Source: JBBWZH01 sp035544115 (GTDB taxonomy: Bacteria; Actinomycetota; Actinomycetes; Mycobacteriales; CADCTP01). From it: a stretch of DNA of 64,000 nucleotides. How positions within the stretch are numbered: the stretch's first letter is position 1; every line of letters starts with the position of its first letter. The notes under the pieces are model-generated. The model worked only from the letters and a program-made list of their open reading frames with translations. It made no database searches and was not told the DNA's origin. The position numbers were made by a program, and so were the translations under genes. Of this stretch, positions 41,611-51,012 are shown one piece after another. The stretch lies in assembly GCA_963714145.1 (NCBI GenBank), contig OY970235.1, positions 7,936,001 to 8,000,000 of the forward strand, given 5' to 3'.

Positions 41611-43421
41611 GACTCGAATGGCTGCGGTTGTGGTCCGCGCTGCTGCGGCTGGCGCTGCGGGCCGATCGGCGGCGCGCGGTCACCGTGCTGCTGCTGGCCC
41701 CGCTGGCCGGCGCGGCGATCGGCGCTCCGGCGCTGGCTCTGAAATGGACAGTCGACGCGGTGGTCCGCGGCGATCGGGGGCAGGCGTTCGCGGCGGCGGC
41801 GGCGTTGGCCGGCGCCGTCGTCGCCGTCTCGCTGCTGGGCACCGCGGCCACCAGTGTCCGGCTGGCCCTGCAGCAGCAGGCCGGGCAGGCGCTGGACCGG
41901 CACCTGATCGAACTGTGCACCGGCATCCCCGGCCTGGACCGGCACGAGGATCCGGCCTTCCAGGACCGGCTGGAGATCCTGCACCGCAACCGGGACGTGC
42001 TCGCGTCCGCGATCAGCAGCCTGCTGGAGAACCTCCGCACCGGCGCCCGGCTGGTGTCGATGGTCGTCCTGCTCGCCGGTATCGACCTGCGACTGCTGCT
42101 GCTCCCGCTGTTCGCGCTGCCCACGGTGCTGGCGGCCGGCGCCGGGCAGCGGCTGCAGCGCCGCTGCGACGAGGAGATCGCCGCGCCGAGCCGGCTGCGT
42201 GGCTGGCTGTTCACCCTCGGCAGCACCGCCGGCCCGGCCAAGGAACTGCGCGTCTACAACCTGGCGGACGAGCTGACCCGCCGGCACGATCGCCTGCAGC
42301 AGGCGGTGAACGACCGCGACCAGTCCACCGCGATACGCGTCGCCGCGCTGGAGTTCGCCGGCTGGACGGTCTTCTGCGCCGGCATTCTCGGCGCGGTGGC
42401 GCTGGTACTGCACCGGGCCGTCCACGGCACGGCCACGGCCGGCGACGTCGTGCTGCTGGTCACGCTGGCTACCCAGGTGGACAGCACGGTCGCCACCGCC
42501 GCCCGCGCTGTCCAGTGGCTGCGCCGCGCCAGTTGGGCCGGCAGCCACTACCGCTGGTTGATCGGCGAGGCCGGCCCGTCCGGGTCGGTCGCCGGGCCGG
42601 CCCCGGAACCGGGCGAACTGGTCTTCGACCGGGTCACGTTCGGCTACCCGGGCCGGGAGCAGCCGGTGCTGCGGGAGGTGTCGCTGCGCATCCCGGCCGG
42701 CGCCACCGTAGCGCTGGTCGGTGCGAACGGCGCCGGCAAGTCCACAGTGGTCAAACTGCTCTGCCGGCTGTACGAGCCGACCAGCGGCCACATCCGCCTC
42801 GGCGGCCGGGACATCCGCGACTTTCCGCTGGACGCCTGGCGAGCCCGGATCACCGCCGCCTTCCAGGACTTCTACCGGTACGAGCTGCCGCTACGGGACG
42901 GCGTCGGCATCGGCGACCTGTCCACTATGGACGATGCGGGCGCGGTCACCCGGGCGATCGCCCGGGCCGGCGCGACCGCGCTCGTGGACAGCCTGCCAGC
43001 CGGCGCGGCCACCCAGCTCGGCCGCAGCTACGCCGACGGCCAGGACCTCTCCGCCGGCCAGTGGCAACAGCTCGCCGTCGCCCGCGCGATGATGCGCGAA
43101 CACCCGCTGCTCACCATCCTGGACGAACCCACCGCCAGCCTCGACCCGGCCGCCGAGCAGGCCCTGTTCGAGCGCTACGCCGCCGCGGCCGCCGACCCCA
43201 CCAGCATCACCATCCTGGTCTCGCACCGCTTCTCCACCGTCCGCACCGCCGACCTGATCGTCGTCCTCGACTCCGGCCAGGTCCGCCAGTTCGGCACCCA
43301 CCAACAACTCCTCGCCGAACCAGGCCCCTACGCCACCCTGGTAGCCCTGCACACCCGCGGCTTCGCCACTCCTGAAGCCACCGAGCCAGCCGCTGAGCCA
43401 ACACCGCCGGTCCACCAGTAG
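41607..43421 (+). CDS. ABC exporter half-transporter 2 of the class I cluster
   Basis: 604 residues, paralogous to the preceding protein. Membrane domain about 15-320 (VTVLLLAPLAGAAIGAPALA and others). ATPase domain with Walker A GANGAGKSTVVK (about 372), Q-loop AAFQDFYRYELP, signature LSAGQWQQLAVAR (about 481; Ala replaces the second Gly), Walker B LTILDEPTASLD and SHRFST. The altered signature suggests asymmetry in the heterodimer, as in many bacterial heterodimeric exporters. It ends the cluster; the gene beyond is convergent. Confidence 0.9.
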   Translation: MRLEWLRLWSALLRLALRADRRRAVTVLLLAPLAGAAIGAPALALKWTVDAVVRGDRGQAFAAAAALAGAVVAVSLLGTAATSVRLALQQQAGQALDRHLIELCTGIPGLDRHEDPAFQDRLEILHRNRDVLASAISSLLENLRTGARLVSMVVLLAGIDLRLLLLPLFALPTVLAAGAGQRLQRRCDEEIAAPSRLRGWLFTLGSTAGPAKELRVYNLADELTRRHDRLQQAVNDRDQSTAIRVAALEFAGWTVFCAGILGAVALVLHRAVHGTATAGDVVLLVTLATQVDSTVATAARAVQWLRRASWAGSHYRWLIGEAGPSGSVAGPAPEPGELVFDRVTFGYPGREQPVLREVSLRIPAGATVALVGANGAGKSTVVKLLCRLYEPTSGHIRLGGRDIRDFPLDAWRARITAAFQDFYRYELPLRDGVGIGDLSTMDDAGAVTRAIARAGATALVDSLPAGAATQLGRSYADGQDLSAGQWQQLAVARAMMREHPLLTILDEPTASLDPAAEQALFERYAAAAADPTSITILVSHRFSTVRTADLIVVLDSGQVRQFGTHQQLLAEPGPYATLVALHTRGFATPEATEPAAEPTPPVHQ

Positions 43422-43473
43422 GGCCAGGGAGCAGCGGCCGGGATGCGGCCGGACACCGTCCACATGCGTCGCG

Positions 43474-45333
43474 TCAGCGGATGTGGATCTCCGGGGGCCG
43501 GGGTGGGCGTTCCGGGCGGCCGGGGTCTTCCGGGCCGAAGTGCGGTTCCTCGCCGGGGCGGAGCGGGCGCCGGCAGCCGTCGCACGGGCCGGTGCCGCCG
43601 CTGTCCAGGTAGCGGGCCTGGTTGGCCAGGTCGACGGCTCCGGCGGCAGGCTCCTCGGCCGCCGCCCGGTCGAAGACCGAGTCCGGGGCCAGCGGCGTGG
43701 CCAGCCGCACCGTGCGCAACCGGCCGAGCAGGTCGGTGAGGGCGGCCAGCCGCAGCCGGCCCGGCTCCGGAACGACCGCGTCGGCCACCGGCGGCGGCTC
43801 GGTGGCGCCGGCCAGCCGGTTCGTCCAGCGGTAGAAGACGTTCTTCAGCCGGCTGCCCTCGACCAGACCCTGCAGGTACTCCTGGACGATCTGGACGACC
43901 TCGTGCCGGCCCAGGCTGACCAGCGGGATGGTGCTCGCGACCGCGGTCGCGGCGAGTTCGGCGGCCAGTTCGGCCTGCCTGGTCGCGGTGTCGGTGGCCC
44001 GCTGCTGGGTGTCCAGGCGGTCGACCCGTTCGCGCAGGTCGCCCGGGTCGCCGACGGGCGGGTCGAAGTGCGCGGTCGCGCCGCCGGCCGGGGACGAGAG
44101 GACGTCGGCGGTGTCGATCCGCAGCGTCGTCGCCTGGATCCGGCCGACCCGTGCGGCCAGGTCGCGCTCCACGCCGGTGGCCTCGTCGCCGCTGGGTGGG
44201 CTGGTCTCGTGGATCTTGCGGACGATGTTGACCAGCGGTGGCCGGATGGTGCTGCCAGCCGCGGTGAACTCCCGGCGGATCTCCTCGTACGCGGCCCGGG
44301 CGCCGTCGGCTTCGAGTTGGCGCTGCAACGCCACCGTGTACTTCGCCCGCAGTTGGCCGTGCAGCGTCGCGGCGATCGCGGCCGGCGCGGTCAAGCCGAT
44401 CAGCACGACCACCATCAGTCCAATGTGGACACCACTGAGCAGGCGGCGGCCGAGGCTCACTGCCGGCAGCACCGGAACGCGGCGCAGCCGGGTCGGGACG
44501 GCGGCCAGCCACCCCGGCCGCAGCGCGAACGCGACGCTGGCGGCGGCCAGCAGCAGGTAGCCGGACGTCCAGACCCACCAGGGCAGGTCGGCCACCGACC
44601 CGACCCGGGCCAGTGCGTCGCGGACCGCGACGACCTCCCAGCGCGGCAGGTCGAGCAGGTTGGCCAGCCAGACCAGGAACAGCAGCAGGCTGACACCGAG
44701 CAGCAGGGAGAGCACGACGTCGGCGCCGGCCCGCACCGGGAGCCGGCGGGCGCCGGCCATCGCCCGCCAGGTCCGTACCGCCGCCCAGGCGCCGATCGGC
44801 AGCAGTAGCCCGGCCAGCGAACGCGCGGCCAGCGGGTCGCGGCTGAACAGGACCGTGGCGGCGCCGCCGGCGGTGCCGGCGAGCAGCAGGTCGGGCAGGT
44901 GCCGCAGCGGCCACCGGCGGGCGGCCCGGAACCGACGGTGGGCCAGCAGACAGGCCCAGCCGCCGCCGGTGAGCACGATCGCCGCCGCCAGCACGGCCGC
45001 CGCGCCGCCGCCGTTCCCGTGCGGCCGGCCCGGTCCGATCTGCCAGACCAGCCAGCCCACCACCGGGCCGGCGAGCAGCAGCGCGCCGGCCCGGTACCGC
45101 AGCCCGTCCCCGGGCCGGAGCAGGCGGCCGACGGCGGTCAGCACCCGGCCGAGCCACACCGTGCCGAAACCGCCGAGGATGGTGATGGCGACGATCGACT
45201 CCCACCAGGCCCCGGCCGCCGGCCCGGTGCGCCACAGGCCGACCACGACGGCGCCGGCGAGACCCAGCGCGACCGCGAGGCTGATCCGGCGGACCGCAGC
45301 CGGCCGCGACAGCACTTCGAACAGCCGCCGCAT
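43474..45333 (-). CDS. Large membrane protein of unknown function
   Basis: About 619 residues. The first half has roughly ten hydrophobic segments (for example ISLAVALGLAGAVVVGLW, GGAAAVLAAAIVLTGGGWAC, VVLSLLLGVSLLLFLVWLAN and HIGLMVVVLIGLTAPAAIA). The second half is soluble, with a helical Arg/Glu/Gln-rich stretch (about 330-480) that could be a coiled coil, and ends with a small zinc-ribbon-like C-x-x-C (CDGCRRPLRPGEEPHFGPE) and a Pro-rich tail. I do not recognise the family. ATG 45333 is used; TTG 45348 is in frame after GAGG. It is convergent with the lanthipeptide exporter and divergent from the SanA-like gene. Confidence 0.75.
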   Translation of the reverse strand: MRRLFEVLSRPAAVRRISLAVALGLAGAVVVGLWRTGPAAGAWWESIVAITILGGFGTVWLGRVLTAVGRLLRPGDGLRYRAGALLLAGPVVGWLVWQIGPGRPHGNGGGAAAVLAAAIVLTGGGWACLLAHRRFRAARRWPLRHLPDLLLAGTAGGAATVLFSRDPLAARSLAGLLLPIGAWAAVRTWRAMAGARRLPVRAGADVVLSLLLGVSLLLFLVWLANLLDLPRWEVVAVRDALARVGSVADLPWWVWTSGYLLLAAASVAFALRPGWLAAVPTRLRRVPVLPAVSLGRRLLSGVHIGLMVVVLIGLTAPAAIAATLHGQLRAKYTVALQRQLEADGARAAYEEIRREFTAAGSTIRPPLVNIVRKIHETSPPSGDEATGVERDLAARVGRIQATTLRIDTADVLSSPAGGATAHFDPPVGDPGDLRERVDRLDTQQRATDTATRQAELAAELAATAVASTIPLVSLGRHEVVQIVQEYLQGLVEGSRLKNVFYRWTNRLAGATEPPPVADAVVPEPGRLRLAALTDLLGRLRTVRLATPLAPDSVFDRAAAEEPAAGAVDLANQARYLDSGGTGPCDGCRRPLRPGEEPHFGPEDPGRPERPPRPPEIHIR

Positions 45334-45542
45334 TCGCCTGCGCCCCAACCTTGCCTCAGCCGATCCGGTCAGACTACGCGGATCCGGCTGCTCGCCGTTT
45401 CGGGCCCGGGCCGGCGGTGGCCCGGATCCGACCCCGGTCCGGCCGGCTGGGCAGGCGCAGGGGATGCTCGCCCCGGGCCGGCAACAGCGGTCGGGCCTGG
45501 CTCGTCATGAGGGTGGTGGGCCGATCGGGCGGGAGGAGTCGG

Positions 45543-46238
45543 ATGGAGCGGCGGTGGCCGGCAGCGCTGTCCCGGCGGACGGTGGTCCGGGCGGTGCACT
45601 GGAGTGCGGCGGCGTCCCTGGCGGTGCTGGGCCTGGTGCTCGGCACCCAGGCCTACCTGTACTGGTCGACCCGCAGTGCCCGGTACGACCGGCCGGATCA
45701 GGTACCGGCCGCTCCGGTGGCGCTGGTGCTCGGCGCCCGGGTGGCGCCGGACGGCACCCCGTCGCTGCTGCTGGCCCGCCGGCTCGACCTGGCGGTCACG
45801 CTCTACCGGCGCGGCACGGTCCGGGCGGTGCTCGCGTCCGGTGACAACGGCAGCCGCCGGTACGACGAGGTGACCGCGATGCTGCGCTACCTGCGGGCCC
45901 GCGGTGTGCCGGCCGACCGCGCCGTCGGCGACTACGCCGGCTTCGATACCTGGGCGTCCTGCACCCGGGCGCGCCGCGTCTTCGGCGTCACCGCGGCGGT
46001 GGTCATCACCCAGCGGTTCCACCTGCCGCGAGCGGTCGCACTCTGCCGCCGCGCCGGCATCACCAGCTACGGCCTCGGCGACGACTCGATGCGCGACCTG
46101 CCGGGCCTCACCGTCCGCCTGCAGGCCCGCGAGCTCCTCGCCGGCGTCAAGGCCGCCTGGACGTTGCTGACCCGCCCCGACCCACACTTCCTCGGCCCGC
46201 ACGAACCCGCCCTCGACCCGATCACCACGTCGACCTGA
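45543..46238 (+). CDS. SanA/YdcF-like DUF218 membrane protein
   Basis: 231 residues; ATG 45543 follows GGGAGGAG. One N-terminal membrane anchor (AASLAVLGLVLGTQAYLYW) then a DUF218 domain: VALVLGARVAPDGTPSLLLA, VRAVLASGDNGSRRYDEVTA, TWASCTRARRVFGVTAAVVI and TQRFHLPRAVALCRRAGI, very like the vancomycin-sensitivity protein SanA. These proteins affect envelope integrity; the biochemical reaction is not settled. It is divergent from the large membrane protein. Confidence 0.88.
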   Translation: MERRWPAALSRRTVVRAVHWSAAASLAVLGLVLGTQAYLYWSTRSARYDRPDQVPAAPVALVLGARVAPDGTPSLLLARRLDLAVTLYRRGTVRAVLASGDNGSRRYDEVTAMLRYLRARGVPADRAVGDYAGFDTWASCTRARRVFGVTAAVVITQRFHLPRAVALCRRAGITSYGLGDDSMRDLPGLTVRLQARELLAGVKAAWTLLTRPDPHFLGPHEPALDPITTST

Positions 46239-46253
46239 CGCGGGGGTTCGCGG

Positions 46254-47129
46254 TCAGCTGTGCCGTGGCCGCCGGCGGCGGCCCAGCCGGACCGCCAGCG
46301 CGCCGGCCAGCAGCAGCGACAGGCCGGTGCCGAGCAGCACCGGCAGCCGGGTCGCGCCGGTGTTGGGCAGCGCGGTCCCCGCCGGCGGGACGGTTGTCAC
46401 CGGCGGGGCCGCGCTGGTCTGGGGAGCCGCCAGCACGTGCAGGGTGACCGTGCCGAGGGTGTTGGTGCTGGCGCCGCACTCGTAGTCGAACGAGTCGGTG
46501 CCGACGAACCCGGCGGCCGGCGTGTAGCGGGCCGCCTCGCCGTCGGCCAGTTCGACCAGCCGCAGCGAGCCGTGCGCCGGCCGGCGGGTGATCGACACCA
46601 GCGGCGGGAAGCAGAGCGGGTCGGTCTGCACGGTCTTACCGGCGCGCACCGAGTAGCTACGGTCGACCCGGGTCGGGCAGAGGAAGCTGCGGCTGCGGAA
46701 GAGTTCGGCGCCGGTGTCGTCCCGGGTGAAGACCAGCTGGTACGGCGCCCCGGCGTACGGCACCAGCACGTCGTGGGTGCCGCCGGCCGGGACGGTGAAG
46801 TGCGCGAACGTCGAGGTGAAGTTCCGCACCGTCACCGCGACCGGGCCGGCCGTGGTGTTGTGCACGGTGAACGTGTCGTTCACGCCGGGCCTGCAGCTTT
46901 CGGTGACGGTCACGGTGCCCGGGTCCGCGGGCGGAGTCGTGCTCGCCGGAGTGGTCGCCGGCGGGGTGGTGGTTGGCGGGCTGGTTGTCGCCGGGGCGGT
47001 GCTGGTCGCCGCCGGCTCGGCCGGCGCGGTGTGCGCCGGTGCGGCGTCCGCCGGGCCGGGGAGCAGCACCGCCGCCACGCCGATCAGCCCGACCAGGGCG
47101 CCCCGGGCCGCCCACGACTGGTACCTCAT
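46254..47129 (-). CDS. LPXTG-anchored surface protein with Thr/Pro-rich stalk
   Basis: 291 residues; ATG 47129 follows GAGGGAG. Signal peptide about 1-29 (GALVGLIGVAAVLLPGPADA). Then a Thr/Pro/Ala-rich stalk (about 35-70) and two beta-rich segments, the second with GFVGTDSFDYECGASTNTLG, as in Ig-like bacterial surface domains. C-terminal sorting signal: LPNTG, then a hydrophobic helix (LPVLLGTGLSLLLAGALAV) and RLGRRRRPRHS. Sortase should attach it to peptidoglycan. Ligand unknown. It converges with the SanA-like gene (15-base gap). Confidence 0.88.
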   Translation of the reverse strand: MRYQSWAARGALVGLIGVAAVLLPGPADAAPAHTAPAEPAATSTAPATTSPPTTTPPATTPASTTPPADPGTVTVTESCRPGVNDTFTVHNTTAGPVAVTVRNFTSTFAHFTVPAGGTHDVLVPYAGAPYQLVFTRDDTGAELFRSRSFLCPTRVDRSYSVRAGKTVQTDPLCFPPLVSITRRPAHGSLRLVELADGEAARYTPAAGFVGTDSFDYECGASTNTLGTVTLHVLAAPQTSAAPPVTTVPPAGTALPNTGATRLPVLLGTGLSLLLAGALAVRLGRRRRPRHS

Positions 47130-47314
47130 AGTCCACTCCCTCACCGCCGGCAGCCCGGTCATCGGCAGGTAGACGCCGCGACCCGGGGCGAGGTTGAGTG
47201 CCCCGATCGAGGTTTCCGGGCCGCACCCGCCCGCCGTGCCCTTTCGGCTGGCCGGCGGGGACGGCCGGGGTAATCCGCTGGCTGCCGCCGAGCGCCGGCT
47301 GGCACCCTGCTGGC

Positions 47315-48376
47315 ATGGGGGAAACCGGGGATGCGCTGGGCAAGTTGGACGCGCGGTTGCGGGAGTGGACGGCGGAGCGTGACTTCTCCGGCGTCGCGCT
47401 GATCACCCGCGCCGGCACGGTCGAGTTCGAGGGCTGCTACGGCCTGGCCAACCGCGCGGACGGGGTGCCGAACCGGATCGCGACCCGGTTCGGGCTGGCG
47501 TCGCTGACCAAGATGTTCACCGCGCTGACCGTGGTCGACCTGGTCGGTCGCGGCAGGGTCGGTTTCGACACCCCGGTGGTGGACGTGCTGCCGGCGGCGC
47601 GCCGCCCGGCCACGCTGCTGCCGGAGGTGACGGTGCACCACCTGCTCGCCCACACCGCTGGCATCGCCGACTACTTCGAGGAAGAGGACGAGCACGCCAG
47701 CGGTGACTTCGCCGAGCTCTGGACCGAGCTGCCGGCGTACCGGATGCTGCGCCCGGCCGACTTCCTGCCGCTGTTCGGTGACCTGCCGCCCTACCGCGGG
47801 CCTGGCCAGCGGTTCCAGTACTCCAACGCCGGCTACATCGTGCTCGGCCTGCTGATCGAGGAGTTGAGCGGCCGGCCCTACCAGGACGCCGTCACCCGCG
47901 CCGTGTTCGAGCCGGCTGGGATGGCCGCCAGCGGCTTCTTCGCCCTGGACGAGGTGCGCCCGGACATCGCCGTCGGCTACCTGCCGCCGCGCGAGCCGGG
48001 CGGGCTCTGGCGGTCCAACATCTACGCGATCCCGGCCCGCGGCGGCCCGGACGGCGGCGCCCTGTCCAACGCCATCGACCTCGACCGGTTCCTGCGGGCC
48101 TTCGCCGCCGGCACGATGGCCGGCCCGGACGGCCGGGACGCCATGCTCACCCCGCGCGCCGAGATCCGGGACGGCCTGGCCATGGGCTACGGCACCTTCC
48201 TGTACGGCACCGGCGGCACACATCGCTACGGCCACGGCGGCGGCGACCCCGGCTACGAGGTGCTGATCCACCACTTCCCGGCGCAGCAGGCCAACACCAT
48301 CGTCCTGTGCAACATCAACGGCCTGGCCAGCGACGTCCGCGACGAACTGGTCACCGCCACGCTGGCCCTGAGCTAG
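47315..48376 (+). CDS. Serine hydrolase of the class C beta-lactamase/DD-peptidase fold
   Basis: 353 residues from ATG 47315. SxxK motif in FGLASLTKMFTAL (about 64-67), YxN motif in FQYSNAGYIVLGL (about 170) and a C-terminal HxG-type block in YGHGGGDPGYEVLIHH (about 306). No signal peptide is evident, which suggests a cytoplasmic esterase or peptidase rather than a secreted beta-lactamase. TVHHLLAHTAGI is the conserved helix after the SxxK. Function within the class is not predictable. Followed by a terminator facing the CHAT gene. Confidence 0.88.
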   Translation: MGETGDALGKLDARLREWTAERDFSGVALITRAGTVEFEGCYGLANRADGVPNRIATRFGLASLTKMFTALTVVDLVGRGRVGFDTPVVDVLPAARRPATLLPEVTVHHLLAHTAGIADYFEEEDEHASGDFAELWTELPAYRMLRPADFLPLFGDLPPYRGPGQRFQYSNAGYIVLGLLIEELSGRPYQDAVTRAVFEPAGMAASGFFALDEVRPDIAVGYLPPREPGGLWRSNIYAIPARGGPDGGALSNAIDLDRFLRAFAAGTMAGPDGRDAMLTPRAEIRDGLAMGYGTFLYGTGGTHRYGHGGGDPGYEVLIHHFPAQQANTIVLCNINGLASDVRDELVTATLALS

Positions 48377-48388
48377 CGGTCTGCCGGG

Positions 48389-48408
48389 CCCGGCCCGGCC
48401 GGGCCGGG
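48389..48408. terminator. 20-bp perfect palindrome between convergent genes
   Basis: CCCGGCCCGG followed directly by CCGGGCCGGG. It touches the CHAT gene stop codon at 48409 and probably ends transcription from both sides. Confidence 0.5.
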
Positions 48409-51012
48409 TCAGCCGGCGCCGAAGCAGACGAAGGCGGCGGCCGGGGCGGTCTGGGTGGCGGCGGCGAGCGCGCGGGCCGGCGGCAGGCCGGTGGCGAGGT
48501 GCCGGTGGTAGGAGGTCATCACCTGGATCGCGACGTCGTCCGGGACGCGGACCACGCTGGCGACGACGTTGCGGGTTCCGGCCAGCAGCAGCGCGGTGGT
48601 GAAGCCGAGGATCTCCTCGCCCGGGTGGACCGCGGCGCGGCCGACGTCGCAGGCGGACAGCACGACCTGCCGCGGCGGCCTGGCCAGCCCGTAGACGTCG
48701 TAGGCCATCAGCGGTCCGTCGGCGAGGTCGAGCCGGGAGAACAGGACGTTGTCGCGCTGGTGGTGGCCGTGGGTGGCGAGGTGGGCCAGCGGTGCGGTGC
48801 GGAGCGCCGCCAGCACATCGGCCACGGTGGCGTCGGCGGGCCGGAACGTCCGGCTGCCCGGGTGGATCGCGGCGATCGCCTCGATCTCCGCCTCGGCGTG
48901 CCGCAGGTCCGGCCCGGCCACCAGCACCGGCGGGCCGTCCGGCGCGCCGTCCCCATCGGCACCGTCCCCATCGGCACCGCCCCGGTCAGCGCGGGCGGCG
49001 GCGTACCAGGCGGACGCGGACGGGGCGACGGTCACCGGCCGGCCGCGCAGGTCGGGCAGTAGCCCCCATGGCACCGCGGACAGTGCCGCGCCGGGTACCA
49101 GCACCAGCTCGGCGGTGCCGATCAGCGGGCGCAGCGGCGCGACCAGTTCGGCGGTGAGGACGTCCACGTGGTGCCGGATCGAGGCCCGGACGACGGCGGC
49201 CAGCGGCGCGGGGTGGTCGCGGCCGGCGAGGACGTCGAGGTCGGCGAGCAGCCGCCGCTGCGCCTCCCGCGCGACGGCCGCGTCGCCGAGCGGTACCGGG
49301 TGCGCCCGGCCGTCCCGGACAACCAGCCCGCGCAGTTGACCCTGGCGCTCGAACATCGTCACCAGGACCCGCCGGTCGCGGGCCAGTTCCGCGGTCAGCT
49401 CGGTGAGCGTGGGCAGCGCGCTGCTGTGTCCGGTGCCGGGCACCCGGCGGTCCCGGTCGAGGATGGCCCGTTCCAGTGCCGCGCACCGGGCCAGGGCCCG
49501 CTGGTCGCGCCGGCCAGCCAGCTCCGCCTCCCGGGCCAGCCGGCGGAGGCCGCGCAGCTCGGCGATGTCGTCCGCGGTCTGCGGGTCCGCCGACGGGCGC
49601 ACCGGTGTGGTCCGGAACGCCTGCGCCCGGGACCGCTCGGACCAGGTGAAGACCAGCCGGGTGGTGCCGGCCGCGTCCAGCCCGGTCCGGGCCAGCTCGA
49701 CGCCGAGCGCCGCGACGCCGACCTGCAGTTCCAGGCTGCCCAGCCGGCTGCGCCGACCGTGCAGCAGCGCGAGGCCGGCCCGGAGCTGGCTGAGCGCACC
49801 CGAGGTGTCGCCACGGGCCAGCGCGAGCTCGGCCCGGGTCATCCGCCAGAGCAGCCGCAGATCCAGCGGGGCACCGGCGCCCAACCGGCTCACCTCGGCG
49901 GCTACCTCGCCGGCCGGCCCGATCCGGCCCAGCCGGATCAGCCCACGGACGGCCAGCAGCGTGGCCGCGGCGGCGTCGTGCCCCAGCCCGTGCTGCCGCA
50001 GCGACGCGGCCAGCGCGAGTGCGCGGGTCGGCAGCCGGCGGATGTTGCCCAGCGCGAGTTCGACCCGCAACCGGAGCAGGCCGGCGAGCTGCGCCCAGGA
50101 CTCGTTGCCCCGGGCCCGGAATCTGGTCTCGGCCCGCCGCGACCAGGCCAGCGCGCCGACCAGATCGCCGGTCGTGAGCGCGGCCTGGGCCCGGGCCAGC
50201 GCGGCCTCCGCGTAGTCCTGGGTGAGTCGCTGCGCGCGGAACTGGTCGAGCGCCTCGTCCAGGTCCCTGGCCGCGTCGTGGCCGAGGCCGGCGGCGAGCA
50301 GCGCCTTGGCCCGGTTGACCGCCAGGATCGGCAGGAAGCCCGGGCTCAGCTGCGCGTAGCCGCGCCCGGCTGCCGCGAACGCGGCCAGCGCCGCCGGGAT
50401 GTCACCGGTGAGCAGGTCGCACAGCCCGCCGTTGTGCCCGGCCTTGACCGCGATCAGGGGCAGGTCGTGCCGCCGGGCCAGCCGGGCGCACCGGCGCAGG
50501 TCGTCGCGGGCCGGCGTGACCCGGCCGCTGTCGATGTGCACGAGCGCCCGGTTCAGCAGCGTGGGCACCAGCACCGCCATCTCGCCGGACCGCTCCAGCA
50601 GCGGGATCGCGGCATCCAGCAGCGGCAGCGCGTTCTCGACCCGGCCCAGCCGCAGCAGCATCAGCCCGGCCTGCTGCAGCAGCACCCCGTGCTCGCCGGC
50701 CGGAAGCAGCGTGGCGGCCTCGTCCAGGAGCGTGAAGCCGAGGTCGGTGCGGCCCTGCTCGGCCTCGGCCAGGGCCAGGCTGATCAGGATCCGGCCATGT
50801 AACCGGGAGCTCTCGGCCCCGACCACGGCGGCGTTCTCGAGCACCCGCAGCGCCCGCCGCAGCTGCCGGGCGCCGAGCACGGGACGTCCGCCAGAGGTCG
50901 CGCCGACCCCCTGGCGGTGCAGTTGCCGGGCGAGGTCCAGCGCGTGCTCCGCCCGGACAGGTGGCCGCCGCTCGGCGGCGCGCCGTACACCGGCCTCGGG
51001 CGCAGCGGTCAC
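48409..51012 (-). CDS. TPR-CHAT caspase-like protease
   Basis: 867 residues from GTG 51012, which overlaps the stop of the upstream small gene. Residues about 20-500 are an array of degenerate TPR helices (e.g. LHGRILISLALAEAEQGRTD and ALLDAAIPLLERSG-like pairs). The C-terminal CHAT domain (about 570-867) contains the catalytic His in LATHGHHQRDN (about 745) and Cys in QVVLSACDVGRAAV (about 786), with GFTTALLLAGTRNVVASVV following as in the caspase fold. It is a cysteine endopeptidase whose activity is probably gated by the TPR region. The neighbour pair (small protein, ECF sigma factor) recalls Csx29-Csx30-RpoE of type III-E CRISPR systems, but no CRISPR genes are present. Confidence 0.92.
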   Translation of the reverse strand: MTAAPEAGVRRAAERRPPVRAEHALDLARQLHRQGVGATSGGRPVLGARQLRRALRVLENAAVVGAESSRLHGRILISLALAEAEQGRTDLGFTLLDEAATLLPAGEHGVLLQQAGLMLLRLGRVENALPLLDAAIPLLERSGEMAVLVPTLLNRALVHIDSGRVTPARDDLRRCARLARRHDLPLIAVKAGHNGGLCDLLTGDIPAALAAFAAAGRGYAQLSPGFLPILAVNRAKALLAAGLGHDAARDLDEALDQFRAQRLTQDYAEAALARAQAALTTGDLVGALAWSRRAETRFRARGNESWAQLAGLLRLRVELALGNIRRLPTRALALAASLRQHGLGHDAAAATLLAVRGLIRLGRIGPAGEVAAEVSRLGAGAPLDLRLLWRMTRAELALARGDTSGALSQLRAGLALLHGRRSRLGSLELQVGVAALGVELARTGLDAAGTTRLVFTWSERSRAQAFRTTPVRPSADPQTADDIAELRGLRRLAREAELAGRRDQRALARCAALERAILDRDRRVPGTGHSSALPTLTELTAELARDRRVLVTMFERQGQLRGLVVRDGRAHPVPLGDAAVAREAQRRLLADLDVLAGRDHPAPLAAVVRASIRHHVDVLTAELVAPLRPLIGTAELVLVPGAALSAVPWGLLPDLRGRPVTVAPSASAWYAAARADRGGADGDGADGDGAPDGPPVLVAGPDLRHAEAEIEAIAAIHPGSRTFRPADATVADVLAALRTAPLAHLATHGHHQRDNVLFSRLDLADGPLMAYDVYGLARPPRQVVLSACDVGRAAVHPGEEILGFTTALLLAGTRNVVASVVRVPDDVAIQVMTSYHRHLATGLPPARALAAATQTAPAAAFVCFGAG

